A model generated the notes under the pieces. It was not told the DNA's origin. It did not search any database and saw nothing but the letters and a program-made list of their open reading frames with translations. Made by a program: the position numbers and the translations under genes. From Alteribacillus sp041949975 (GTDB lineage: Bacteria > Bacillota > Bacilli > Bacillales > Marinococcaceae), in the NCBI RefSeq assembly GCF_041949975.1, contig NZ_JBHFQG010000005.1, forward strand, positions 111,942 through 175,941: DNA of 64,000 nucleotides, written 5' to 3'. Positions 44,261 through 52,178 of this stretch are shown piece after piece. Within the stretch, counting starts at the first letter, position 1, and each line of letters begins with the position of its first letter.

Positions 44261-45538
44261 TTACCTTCGGCCTGCCGCTGTTCCTTTTGATTTATCTTTT
44301 TCCATTTCCTCAAAAAATTCATCATTTGTTTTTGTCTGTTTCAATCGGCGAATAAAGTGGTCCACAAATTCAGGGGAGTCGTTCATCGTTTTACGAATAG
44401 CCCATAGGTTTTCTAAATGGTCTTTAGAAACAAGCAATTCTTCTTTTCTGGTACTAGAACGGCGAATATCGATGGATGGGAAGATTCTGCGCTCTGCTAA
44501 GCGGCGGTCCAGATGCAGTTCCATATTCCCCGTGCCTTTAAATTCTTCATAAATCACGTCATCCATTCGAGAACCCGTATCAACGAGAGCTGTTGCCAAA
44601 ATCGTTAAGCTTCCGCCTTCTTCAATATTACGCGCCGCACCGAAAAAACGTTTTGGCCGGTGGAATGCTGCAGGGTCAATACCACCCGATAAGGTCCGGC
44701 CGCTCGGAGGGATGACGAGGTTGTACGCTCTGGCTAAACGAGTGATGCTGTCCATCAGTATAACTACATCTTTTTTATGTTCTACAAGCCTCATCGCTCG
44801 TTCGAGGACAAGTTCTGCTACCTTAATATGGTTTTCAGGCAACTCGTCAAAGGTAGAACTTACAATATCTCCGTCTACAGAGCGCTCAATATCCGTTACT
44901 TCTTCTGGACGTTCATCTACTAAAAGTACAATCAACTCGGTTTCCGGGTGATTTTCTGTGATGCTGTTTGCTACTTCTTTTAAAAGCGAAGTTTTCCCTG
45001 CTTTTGGCGGAGCTACAATAAGACCGCGCTGTCCAAAACCTACCGGTGTGATCAAATCAATCAAGCGGGAGCTGATTCGTCCCGGCTTATTTTCTAAAGT
45101 CATGCGTCTTTCTGGATAGAGAGGGGTCAGCGCCGGAAAATGAGGCCTTTCCTTTGACGTATCCGGGTCTTCTCCATTCACCGCTTCTACCATCAATAAA
45201 CCGTGATATCGTTCTGTATCTTTTGGAGGCCGAACTTTTCCTGAAATTTTGTCGCCATTTCTTAAACTGAACCGGCGGATTTGGGAAGCTGAAATATAAA
45301 TATCCTCTGAACTTGGCAAATAATTGATAGGGCGTAAAAATCCGTAGCCTTCGGTCTGAATAATTTCAAGAACGCCCTCCATAAACATTAATCCGTCTTT
45401 TTCTGCTTGTCCTTTTAAAATAGCAAATATTAATTCTCGCTTCGTCAGCTTGCTGTAGTAGGAGACTTTATATTCTTTTGCTAAACTGTACAGCTCCTTC
45501 AGCGTTTTATTTTCTAATTCTGCTATGTTTACACTCAA
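44261..45538 (-). CDS. rho: Transcription termination factor Rho
   Basis: A hexameric RNA-dependent ATPase of 425 residues. The RNA-binding domain has the cold-shock-like fold with TEGYGFLRPINYLPSSEDIY, the P-loop is APPKAGKTSLL (176-186), and the Q-loop and R-loop follow (GIDPAAFHRPKRFFGAARNI; RLAERRIFPSID). The start is probably TTG. It sits between rpmE2 and glpX. Confidence 0.97.
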   Translation of the reverse strand: MSVNIAELENKTLKELYSLAKEYKVSYYSKLTKRELIFAILKGQAEKDGLMFMEGVLEIIQTEGYGFLRPINYLPSSEDIYISASQIRRFSLRNGDKISGKVRPPKDTERYHGLLMVEAVNGEDPDTSKERPHFPALTPLYPERRMTLENKPGRISSRLIDLITPVGFGQRGLIVAPPKAGKTSLLKEVANSITENHPETELIVLLVDERPEEVTDIERSVDGDIVSSTFDELPENHIKVAELVLERAMRLVEHKKDVVILMDSITRLARAYNLVIPPSGRTLSGGIDPAAFHRPKRFFGAARNIEEGGSLTILATALVDTGSRMDDVIYEEFKGTGNMELHLDRRLAERRIFPSIDIRRSSTRKEELLVSKDHLENLWAIRKTMNDSPEFVDHFIRRLKQTKTNDEFFEEMEKDKSKGTAAGRR

Positions 45539-45853
45539 AAATCGTCACCACTTTTCTTCTTATTCATTCTTTTATTTATCTATCAATACACCATATTATT
45601 TCATCATGAGAGTTCGTATTATGGATGGGATGGGTCAAACCCTTTTTAGGGAAACGTTCCGTTCAAAGGAGTGGAATTGGTGCAGGTCGAATGTCCGCTG
45701 AACATTAGTCAGCTCATTCATCCATTAAGTTTTTCATAGGGGGAAAAACGTATGAGCTATTCATCTTTCCTTTATTCCCGCTTCTTAATCATTTTAAACA
45801 CGTTTTTTTCTTCTGGCAATAGAAAAGATGGCTAAAAGCTGAATAAAAACAGA
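45539..45853. other. Intergenic region between glpX and rho, with two small candidate frames
   Basis: No established gene. On the plus strand, two short frames each follow a plausible ribosome site: 45680-45739 (19 residues, GTG after AAAGGAG) and 45752-45835 (27 residues, ATG after AGGGGG). Either may be chance. The rho promoter must lie here. Confidence 0.35.
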
Positions 45854-45888
45854 AAAAAGCTGCTTTAATAAATCGATAGCAGCTTTTT
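45854..45888. terminator. Bidirectional intrinsic terminator after glpX
   Basis: Stem AAAAAGCTGCT/AGCAGCTTTTT (11 bp) with a 13-base loop, A-rich and T-rich on opposite sides. It is 9 bases past the glpX stop. Confidence 0.85.
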
Positions 45889-45897
45889 CTATGTTTT

Positions 45898-46866
45898 TTA
45901 TGGTTTTATAACAAAATCTGGTTTCTTTTTCACGTTATGTTTACCATCGACAAAGCGGACGGTTCCGGATTTAGCACGCATGACCAGGGATTGTGTAGTG
46001 GCATGGGCTCCTTTATAGTGGACACCTTTCAGCAATTCACCATCGGTTACGCCTGTTGCCGCAAATATTGCATCGTCGCCTCCGACGAGATCTTCCATGT
46101 GCAAAACACGGTTTATATCTTCAATACCCATTTTCTTACAGCGAGCAAGTTCAGCATCGTCTCTTGGAAGCAGCTTCGCTTGCTGTTCCCCGCCAAGGCA
46201 TTTCAAAGCAACGGCGGATAAAACACCTTCTGGGGCTCCACCGGAACCGACTAAAATATCAATCCCGGTTTCTTCAAACGCTGTATTCATGGCTGCTGCG
46301 ACATCACCATCTTGAATAAGTTTTATTCTTGCTCCTGCATCACGTATATCTTGAATCAATTTGCTATGGCGGTCTCTGTTTAATATAGTAACAACGACAT
46401 CTTCTACATCTTTGCCTTTTGCCTCCGCCACAGCTTTAAGGTTATCTTCAATCGGAGCATTAATATCTACTTTTCCAACTGCCTGTCGTCCGACTGCAAT
46501 TTTTTCCATGTACATATCAGGAGCATGCAGCAAGTTGCCGTGGTCAGCAACTGCAATTACTGCAAGAGCATTCCACATCCCATTTGCCACGATATTTGTC
46601 CCTTCAAGAGGGTCTACTGCCACATCGACCCTGGGACCGTATCCATTGCCGAGTTTTTCATCTATGTAGAGCATCGGGGCTTCATCTTTTTCCCCTTCGC
46701 CGATGACCACCGTACCTTTCATCGGGATCGTATCAAATACATCCCTCATTGCACTGGTAGCCGCATCGTCTGCTTCTTCTTTTTTTCCTCTTCCCATCCA
46801 GCGTGCTGATGATAATGCAGCTGCTTCCGTAACACGAACAAGTTCCATCGATAAACTTCTTTCCAT
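45898..46866 (-). CDS. glpX: Class II fructose-1,6-bisphosphatase GlpX
   Basis: A gluconeogenic enzyme of 322 residues that hydrolyses fructose 1,6-bisphosphate. The metal-binding motifs are VVIGEGEKDEAPML and DVAVDPLEGTNIVA, with GSGGAPEGVLSAVALKCLGG in the sugar-binding part. AGGAGGGG precedes the ATG, which lies 29 bases after murA2. Confidence 0.96.
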   Translation of the reverse strand: MERSLSMELVRVTEAAALSSARWMGRGKKEEADDAATSAMRDVFDTIPMKGTVVIGEGEKDEAPMLYIDEKLGNGYGPRVDVAVDPLEGTNIVANGMWNALAVIAVADHGNLLHAPDMYMEKIAVGRQAVGKVDINAPIEDNLKAVAEAKGKDVEDVVVTILNRDRHSKLIQDIRDAGARIKLIQDGDVAAAMNTAFEETGIDILVGSGGAPEGVLSAVALKCLGGEQQAKLLPRDDAELARCKKMGIEDINRVLHMEDLVGGDDAIFAATGVTDGELLKGVHYKGAHATTQSLVMRAKSGTVRFVDGKHNVKKKPDFVIKP

Positions 46867-46895
46867 ACCTGTTCCCCTCCTGCTTTATCTTTACC

Positions 46896-48182
46896 TTAAG
46901 AGCTTTTTACTTGTTCTGCTTCTTCTGTGCTGAGCCTTTCTCTCCACACATTTGCTCCTAAAGTTAATAATTTTTCTTCTAAGTCTTCATATCCCCGGTC
47001 CACGTGTTCCATTCCAGTGATTTCTGTTACACCCTCTGCCAATAAACCGGCAATAACCAATGCTGCCCCTGCCCTCAAATCACTTGCTTTTACTCTTGCA
47101 CCTTGCAAGCGTTTTTTTCCGTTTATTAAGGCAGAACGACCTTCTACTTTGATATCTGCTCCCATCCGGCGCAGTTCATCCACATGCTTAAAACGAGCGT
47201 TATAAATAGTATCTGTCACTATGCTCGTCCCTTGAGCTTTTGTTAAAAGCACGGTTACAGGCTGCTGCAAATCAGTCGCAAATCCTGGATATACTAGTGT
47301 TTTAATATCAATACTCTTTAAATCCGGAGAGGATTGTATCAAGATCTGATCATCCCCTGTCTCGATGCGGACGCCCATTTCCCTAAGCTTGGCTATAAGG
47401 GACTCAAGGTGGTCCGGAATAACGTTGTCTATAAGAACTTCTTCTCCCATAGCTGCAGCGGCTATGATATATGTTCCTGCTTCAATCCGGTCGGGGATAA
47501 TAGAATGAGCACATCCGTTTAATTCATCAACTCCGTCAATCCGAATCACGTTTGTGCCTACTCCTTTAATTTTTGCTCCCATGCTCGTTAACAGAGTAGC
47601 TACATCAATGATTTCGGGTTCTTTTGCCGCGTTTTCTATAATGGTACGACCTTCGGCTTTCACTGCAGCAAGCATAATATTAATCGTTGCCCCTACACTT
47701 ACTACGTCTAAATATATGCGGGCTCCCTGCAGTTTGTCTGCACGCAAATAAATGGCTCCATGCTCATTGGTTACTTTGGCTCCGAGCGCTTCAAAACCTT
47801 TGATGTGCTGATCAATAGGCCGAGGCCCAAGGTTGCAGCCTCCTGGAAGGCCGATAGCTGCCCGTTTAAATTTACCAAGCATCGCCCCCATCATATAGTA
47901 TGACGCTCTTAATTTTTTCACCCTCCCGTTTGGCAAAGGCATAGGAATGACTTTTTTAGGATTAATCGTCATACTGCTGCCTTCATAGGATACAGATGCT
48001 CCTATATCCTCCAGCAGGGATGCTAATGTTTCCACATCAGAAATCTTTGGCAGGTTATCAATGGAAACAACGGAATCAGCCAGTATTGCTGCAGGAATTA
48101 GTGCTACTGCACTGTTTTTGGCTCCGCTGATATGTATCTTTCCGTTTAAAGGATGTCCTCCTTCAACCATCAACTTTTCCAT
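46896..48182 (-). CDS. murA: UDP-N-acetylglucosamine 1-carboxyvinyltransferase, second copy (MurAB/MurZ type)
   Basis: The second MurA, 428 residues, with the PEP-reactive Cys116 in GLPGGCNLGPRPIDQHIKGF. Starting MEKLMVEGGHPLNGKIHISG, it is clearly a diverged paralogue of the copy at 15257-16579. Low-GC Gram-positives usually carry both. It lies between tal and glpX, where B. subtilis has murAB. Confidence 0.95.
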   Translation of the reverse strand: MEKLMVEGGHPLNGKIHISGAKNSAVALIPAAILADSVVSIDNLPKISDVETLASLLEDIGASVSYEGSSMTINPKKVIPMPLPNGRVKKLRASYYMMGAMLGKFKRAAIGLPGGCNLGPRPIDQHIKGFEALGAKVTNEHGAIYLRADKLQGARIYLDVVSVGATINIMLAAVKAEGRTIIENAAKEPEIIDVATLLTSMGAKIKGVGTNVIRIDGVDELNGCAHSIIPDRIEAGTYIIAAAAMGEEVLIDNVIPDHLESLIAKLREMGVRIETGDDQILIQSSPDLKSIDIKTLVYPGFATDLQQPVTVLLTKAQGTSIVTDTIYNARFKHVDELRRMGADIKVEGRSALINGKKRLQGARVKASDLRAGAALVIAGLLAEGVTEITGMEHVDRGYEDLEEKLLTLGANVWRERLSTEEAEQVKSS

Positions 48183-48380
48183 GAGCGTTTCACTTCCTCA
48201 TTCATAGTCTCGTTGTGATGATGCTCATCTTTATTTTGTCGGAAGATAAGAAAATATTTTAACGTCTTTCTTTTTATTTTTTTCTTATCTTTTTTTCATT
48301 ATGGACAACCTCTTGGACGGTTAGACGCACAAGAAGACATCCATATTGAAAAAATTTTCATTTCTGACAAAAAGGGTGAA

Positions 48381-48406
48381 AGCCCGACATCCTGCTCTGC
48401 CGGACT
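48381..48406 (-). terminator. Intrinsic terminator after tal
   Basis: A 9-bp stem (AGTCCGGCA/TGTCGGGCT on the minus strand, two G-U pairs) followed by TTTCACCCTTTTT. It is 12 bases past the tal stop. Confidence 0.65.
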
Positions 48407-48418
48407 CTTTTTCCTTCA

Positions 48419-49063
48419 TTAGCGGGAACGGTTTTCCCAATCACTGAGAAACTTTTCGATTCCTTGGTCTGTTAAAGGATGCTGTACCAGCTGGGAGATA
48501 ATTTTCATTGGAAGAGTAGCAATATGCGCACCTCGAGCTGCTGCTTCTGAGACATGAAGAGGGTGGCGTACAGAAGCTGCAATGATTTCTGTATCAATGC
48601 CGTGCTCGTTAAAAATTTCTGAAATCTCGCTGATCAAGTCGAGACCATTGTGACCAATATCATCTAACCGGCCTAAAAACGGAGATACGTATGTTGCTCC
48701 TGCTCTTGCGGCTAAGAGGGCTTGAACAGAAGAAAATACAAGGGTAACATTGGTTTGGATATTTTCCTCCGAAAAAACCTTAACCGCTTTCAAACCTTCT
48801 GTAGTCATAGGGACTTTCACGGTGATATTAGGGGCAACAGCTGCTAAATCCCGCCCTTCCGTAACCATACCTTCCGCTTCTGTAGAAATAACTTCAGCGC
48901 TCACGGAACCTTTCACCAGATTTGTAATTTCACGAAGGCGTTCCTTAAAATCGACCCCTTCTTTAGCAACTAAGCTTGGGTTTGTCGTAACCCCAGATAA
49001 TATGCCGAGTTCGTGAGCTTCTTTTATTTGGTCTAAGCTTGCCGTATCAATGAAAAATTTCAT
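48419..49063 (-). CDS. tal: Transaldolase, small fructose-6-phosphate-aldolase-like family
   Basis: A 214-residue TIM-barrel protein of the TalC/MipB group. The Schiff-base Lys83 lies in NITVKVPMTTEGLKA, and the N-terminal MKFFIDTASLDQIKEA with SGVTTNPSL is conserved. GGGAGGG precedes the ATG. The fba-tal-murA2 order is as in B. subtilis (ywjH). Confidence 0.95.
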   Translation of the reverse strand: MKFFIDTASLDQIKEAHELGILSGVTTNPSLVAKEGVDFKERLREITNLVKGSVSAEVISTEAEGMVTEGRDLAAVAPNITVKVPMTTEGLKAVKVFSEENIQTNVTLVFSSVQALLAARAGATYVSPFLGRLDDIGHNGLDLISEISEIFNEHGIDTEIIAASVRHPLHVSEAAARGAHIATLPMKIISQLVQHPLTDQGIEKFLSDWENRSR

Positions 49064-49106
49064 GATATCCCTCCCATTCTTTCAAAATCTTCCATGGTTA
49101 AAAGGG

Positions 49107-49160
49107 AAGAGTTAACAGGCATGAAACAGGAAGAAGCTGTTTGCATGCATATTAACTCTT
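49107..49160 (-). terminator. Intrinsic terminator after fba
   Basis: A large hairpin: outer AAGAGTTAA/TTAACTCTT and inner GCATGAAACAG/CTGTTTGCATGC, followed on the minus strand by CCCTTTTAACC. It lies about 35 bases past the fba stop. Confidence 0.75.
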
Positions 49161-49193
49161 CTCTACTTCACATTTCCTTATTTAGAAAATGAC

Positions 49194-50057
49194 TTATGCA
49201 CGATTAGAGGAACCAAATTCGCGCATTTTGCTTTTCACTGTTTCTTTTACAGCATCGCGAGCAGGACCCATATATTTTCTTGGATCATACAGCTCTGGTT
49301 TTTCTTCTAACGTTTTGCGTACAGCAGCTGCTGAAGAGATTTGACTTTCGGTATTTACATTAATTTTTGCATGGCCGAAACTGATCGCTTTTTGTACGTC
49401 TTCAGCCGGTATACCGGTACCTCCGTGGAGCACAAGAGGAATACCAACGAGGCCGTCAATTTCTTTCATGCGGTCAAACCCAAGGTTCGGTTCACCTTTG
49501 TAAGGTCCGTGTACGGAACCTAGAGCAGGCGCAAAGCAATCTACTCCAGTTTTGGAAACTAATTCTTTACACTCAGAAGGAATGGCGTAAGCTGCTTCTG
49601 CATCTTCTACAATGACATCATCTTCTTGCCCGCCGATTCGGCCAAGTTCAGCTTCTACGGATACTCCGACAGCATGGGCAACATCTACAACACGTTTAGT
49701 GAGTGCAATATTTTCTTCGAGCGGATAATGTGAACCATCGATCATAACGGAAGTAAATCCAGCATGAATAGCTTCTACACACTTTTCAAAACTGGAACCG
49801 TGGTCCAGGTGGATTGCTACTGGAACTGTTACGTTATAAGCTTCCATTAAGGATTCTACCATGGCTACTACTGGTTTAAAACCGCCCATGTAGCGAGCTG
49901 CACCTTCAGACACACCGCAAATAAGCGGTGATTTTTCTTCTTCCGCTGCTTGCAGGATAGCTTGGGTGAATTCCAAGTTGTTCAAGTTATACTGGCCGAC
50001 TGCATAATGTTCCGCCTTTGCTTTATCAAGCATTTCTTTCATGGATACTAAAGGCAT
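49194..50057 (-). CDS. fba: Class II fructose-bisphosphate aldolase
   Basis: A zinc enzyme of 287 residues in glycolysis and gluconeogenesis. The metal motif HLDHG is at 83-87 and the second zinc site at GSVHGPYKG; LVLHGGTGIP also matches. The ATG at 50057 follows AAGGAGGAC; the open frame upstream is untranslated leader and not homologous to aldolases. The leader may be long (see the promoter at 50410). Confidence 0.97.
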   Translation of the reverse strand: MPLVSMKEMLDKAKAEHYAVGQYNLNNLEFTQAILQAAEEEKSPLICGVSEGAARYMGGFKPVVAMVESLMEAYNVTVPVAIHLDHGSSFEKCVEAIHAGFTSVMIDGSHYPLEENIALTKRVVDVAHAVGVSVEAELGRIGGQEDDVIVEDAEAAYAIPSECKELVSKTGVDCFAPALGSVHGPYKGEPNLGFDRMKEIDGLVGIPLVLHGGTGIPAEDVQKAISFGHAKINVNTESQISSAAAVRKTLEEKPELYDPRKYMGPARDAVKETVKSKMREFGSSNRA

Positions 50058-50472
50058 AAGAAAGTCCTCCTTAATTTTTGGTGCTAATGGAGCCAGCATG
50101 TCAAGTTTTGCCCGGTTTGTAAAGAATAAGCTGCGAATCTCTTCGTCAGCTGCGCTCGGGCAGGCGGGCACGACTAGTGTACGCTCCCTCCTTCTCTCCC
50201 TTACTTCCTCGACCTTCTTGCTTCTTCTTTCCAATCTTCTGGTCGATTTGCTTCACATACTCTTTTGTACGCATATTTGTTAAGCCGCCAGCTAAGGGTT
50301 TATAGGCAGCATGTTTTTCAGCTTTTGCAGCTTTTTCTTTACAACTTTTAACCATTCGCAGCGGTGAGGAAAGCGCTACTATGTAACAGGGCTCAAGAAT
50401 GAGTTCTCCATTAGTTTCTGCACTCATTATAGCACATCATAATGGAATTTCATCCTCCCCTGTTTTAAAAGT
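50058..50472 (-). promoter_or_regulatory. Long leader of fba with promoter and candidate structure
   Basis: A good promoter is at 50428-50443: TGCTATAATG (extended -10), with a poor -35. Transcription from it would give a leader of about 360 bases before fba. The leader has an open frame of 93 codons (50146-50427) without a clear ribosome site, and a stem of 8 bp with one bulge (GCTGACGAA, GAGA, TTCGCAGC, 50131-50150). I recognise no riboswitch class. Confidence 0.5.
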
Positions 50473-50877
50473 TCATTTCCATCGTGTCCTTTTATTATTT
50501 TCTTTTGTTGATGAAACTGATAAATGAGATTTTATTTCTTGCCTTACTTGATCAATATCAAAGGGCTTAGATAAGTAAGAGGAAGCACCAAGTTCTTTGG
50601 CATCATTAATTAAATTTAACTCCCCATAAGCTGTCATTAAAATAATCTCCGCGTCCGGTGCGAGCTGCCTTTTTTTTCTTTCTTTTAATATCTCAATTCC
50701 ATCCATCCCCGGTATTTTCATATCTAATAGCAGCAGGTCCGGATTTTCTTTTTCCATGAATTCTAAAGCCTGGACTCCATTAGATGCTTGATACACCTCA
50801 TATCCATCTTTCACTAGTACCTCCCTTAATAACACCCTTATTCCATACTGATCATCTACAATGAGAATCTTATGCAT
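50473..50877 (-). CDS. spo0F: Sporulation initiation phosphotransferase Spo0F
   Basis: A single-domain response regulator of 134 residues in the phosphorelay KinA-Spo0F-Spo0B-Spo0A. The acidic pocket is VDDQYGI (8-9), the phospho-acceptor is Asp52 in LLLLDMKIPGMDG, and the conserved Thr and Lys are in ILMTAYGE and LSKPFDIDQ. DDQYGIR and LLDMKIPGMDGIEILK are near-identical to B. subtilis. The C-terminal extension of about 12 residues is specific to this protein. AGGGGGG precedes the ATG. Confidence 0.95.
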   Translation of the reverse strand: MHKILIVDDQYGIRVLLREVLVKDGYEVYQASNGVQALEFMEKENPDLLLLDMKIPGMDGIEILKERKKRQLAPDAEIILMTAYGELNLINDAKELGASSYLSKPFDIDQVRQEIKSHLSVSSTKENNKRTRWK

Positions 50878-51097
50878 GGTTGTCCCCCCTCATTTTCTCT
50901 TTCCACCCGTTGTCGGACAATCCGCACAATCTTTCACCTTGCATATATTCCATATATTACATGTCATTTCCTGCTATTAGAAACACTTTCCTGTTGTAAA
51001 TATTTGAAAAGCTATAGCTATATCAATTTTTCCTTCGGTTTTATTTGTCGTATAATAGGGAAAAAACTGCAGGAAAAGAAAGGCATGGGATAGAAAA

Positions 51098-51622
51098 ATG
51101 AAAATCTTTGCTACCCAGCTATACGGAGTATTTCAAAAAATAATAGAACGAGAAGAAGAGGCCTTAGAAGACGGATCCAGGTTAGCTGCCCAGGGGCCAG
51201 CAGGAACAGGAAGACTGTTGCTCTATGCTACCAGTTCTATGAAGGGGAACGCTTTTAATTTATCTAATCATCCAGATGCTCCGGCGAAAACTCTACAAGT
51301 TCAGGAATTAAAAGATATTACACCCGAACCAACAGATAGAGCAATTATTTTAGCAGAGAAAAAGGAAGCAGAAGATTTACAAATAATCACCAGGCATTTG
51401 CAGTCAGCTGAGGTTCCGATGGTGGTTATCGCTCCGTTTTCAGAAGAAGATGGCGGAATAACCCTTGATCCAACAGATGTATGGGTTCAAACCCATGTGA
51501 AAGGAGGGCTTGTACCTGACGAAAAAGGGAAGCGCATAGGTTCCCCATCATCACTATCCACTCTTTTTACCGGCCAGCTTCTTTTTTTACACATAAAAGA
51601 ACTACTAGATGAATTAGATTAA
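51098..51622 (+). CDS. DUF2529 family protein (YwjG)
   Basis: A 174-residue protein starting MKIFATQLYGVFQKIIEREE, the DUF2529/YwjG signature. It looks like an SIS-like or Rossmann fold (PAGTGRLLLYATSSMKGNAF), but no activity is known. It is on the plus strand between spo0F and pyrG, as in B. subtilis. The ribosome site is weak. Confidence 0.88.
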   Translation: MKIFATQLYGVFQKIIEREEEALEDGSRLAAQGPAGTGRLLLYATSSMKGNAFNLSNHPDAPAKTLQVQELKDITPEPTDRAIILAEKKEAEDLQIITRHLQSAEVPMVVIAPFSEEDGGITLDPTDVWVQTHVKGGLVPDEKGKRIGSPSSLSTLFTGQLLFLHIKELLDELD

Positions 51623-51844
51623 AAATATGTCGACATCTTTTCACTGAAAGAGGGAGTTGTCTCGAAGTAATAAACAGCCCTCGCCAAGCAAGGTGCTTGA
51701 AGCCCCAGACAAGAGACAGAAAAGCGAAACGGTAAACAAGAAAGAATGATGAAGTCCCTATCACCTTCATTTCCGTATATAGCCTGAGTATTCAGCCAAC
51801 TTTCTGTATAAGCACAAATGGCACCGCCTGCAGAAAAGAGAACA

Positions 51845-52096
51845 CGAACAAAAGCGCAAGCAAAAGCACAAGCGCCCTGATCAGCCTCGACAGGTAAATG
51901 TTCTCCAATCATTAAAGGCGCTCTTACTTCCACAGGATGTGCTGACTTTTGTGTTGCGAACACGATGTTCGCGATTCTAGCAAAAGTTCCTTAAACGTCT
52001 TGGGCCTCCGAGAGGCTAGGCGCTGAAGCTAGACGCGGATCAAACAATATGGAGATAGTTATCCACAACTTGTAAAAACATAATTTCCTAAACAAC
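51845..52096 (+). repeat. Interspersed hairpin repeat, copy C
   Basis: About 250 bases matching copies A and B. Outer arms AGCGCCC (51871) and CAGCCTC (51882) pair with GAGGCTAGGCGCT (52012-52024). The middle arm CTTTTGT/GCAAAAG (51946 and 51980) keeps pairing through a G-U. The opening has a small duplication (AAAGCGCAAGC, AAAAGCACAAGC). TTATCCACA is at 52059-52067. The tail ends 5 bases before the pyrG terminator stem. Confidence 0.9.
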
Positions 52097-52101
52097 AAGC
52101 A

Positions 52102-52140
52102 AAACAGCCGGTCGTGAAAATAAATCACGACCGGCTGTTT
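52102..52140 (-). terminator. Intrinsic terminator after pyrG
   Basis: A perfect 16-bp stem (AAACAGCCGGTCGTGA against TCACGACCGGCTGTTT) with a 7-base loop. It lies between pyrG and repeat copy C. Confidence 0.9.
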
Positions 52141-52178
52141 ACCATGCAAGTTTTTTTGGACAGCTCGCTCTTAGACAT

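Noticed and set aside
50058..50234. Upstream extension of fba
   Set aside because: It precedes a perfect ribosome site (AAGGAGGAC) and is unlike aldolase sequences; it is leader.
51619..51963. Minus-strand frame of 114 codons beside ywjG
   Set aside because: It is read through repeat copy C and resembles only the equivalent frame in copy D, so it is a repeat artefact.
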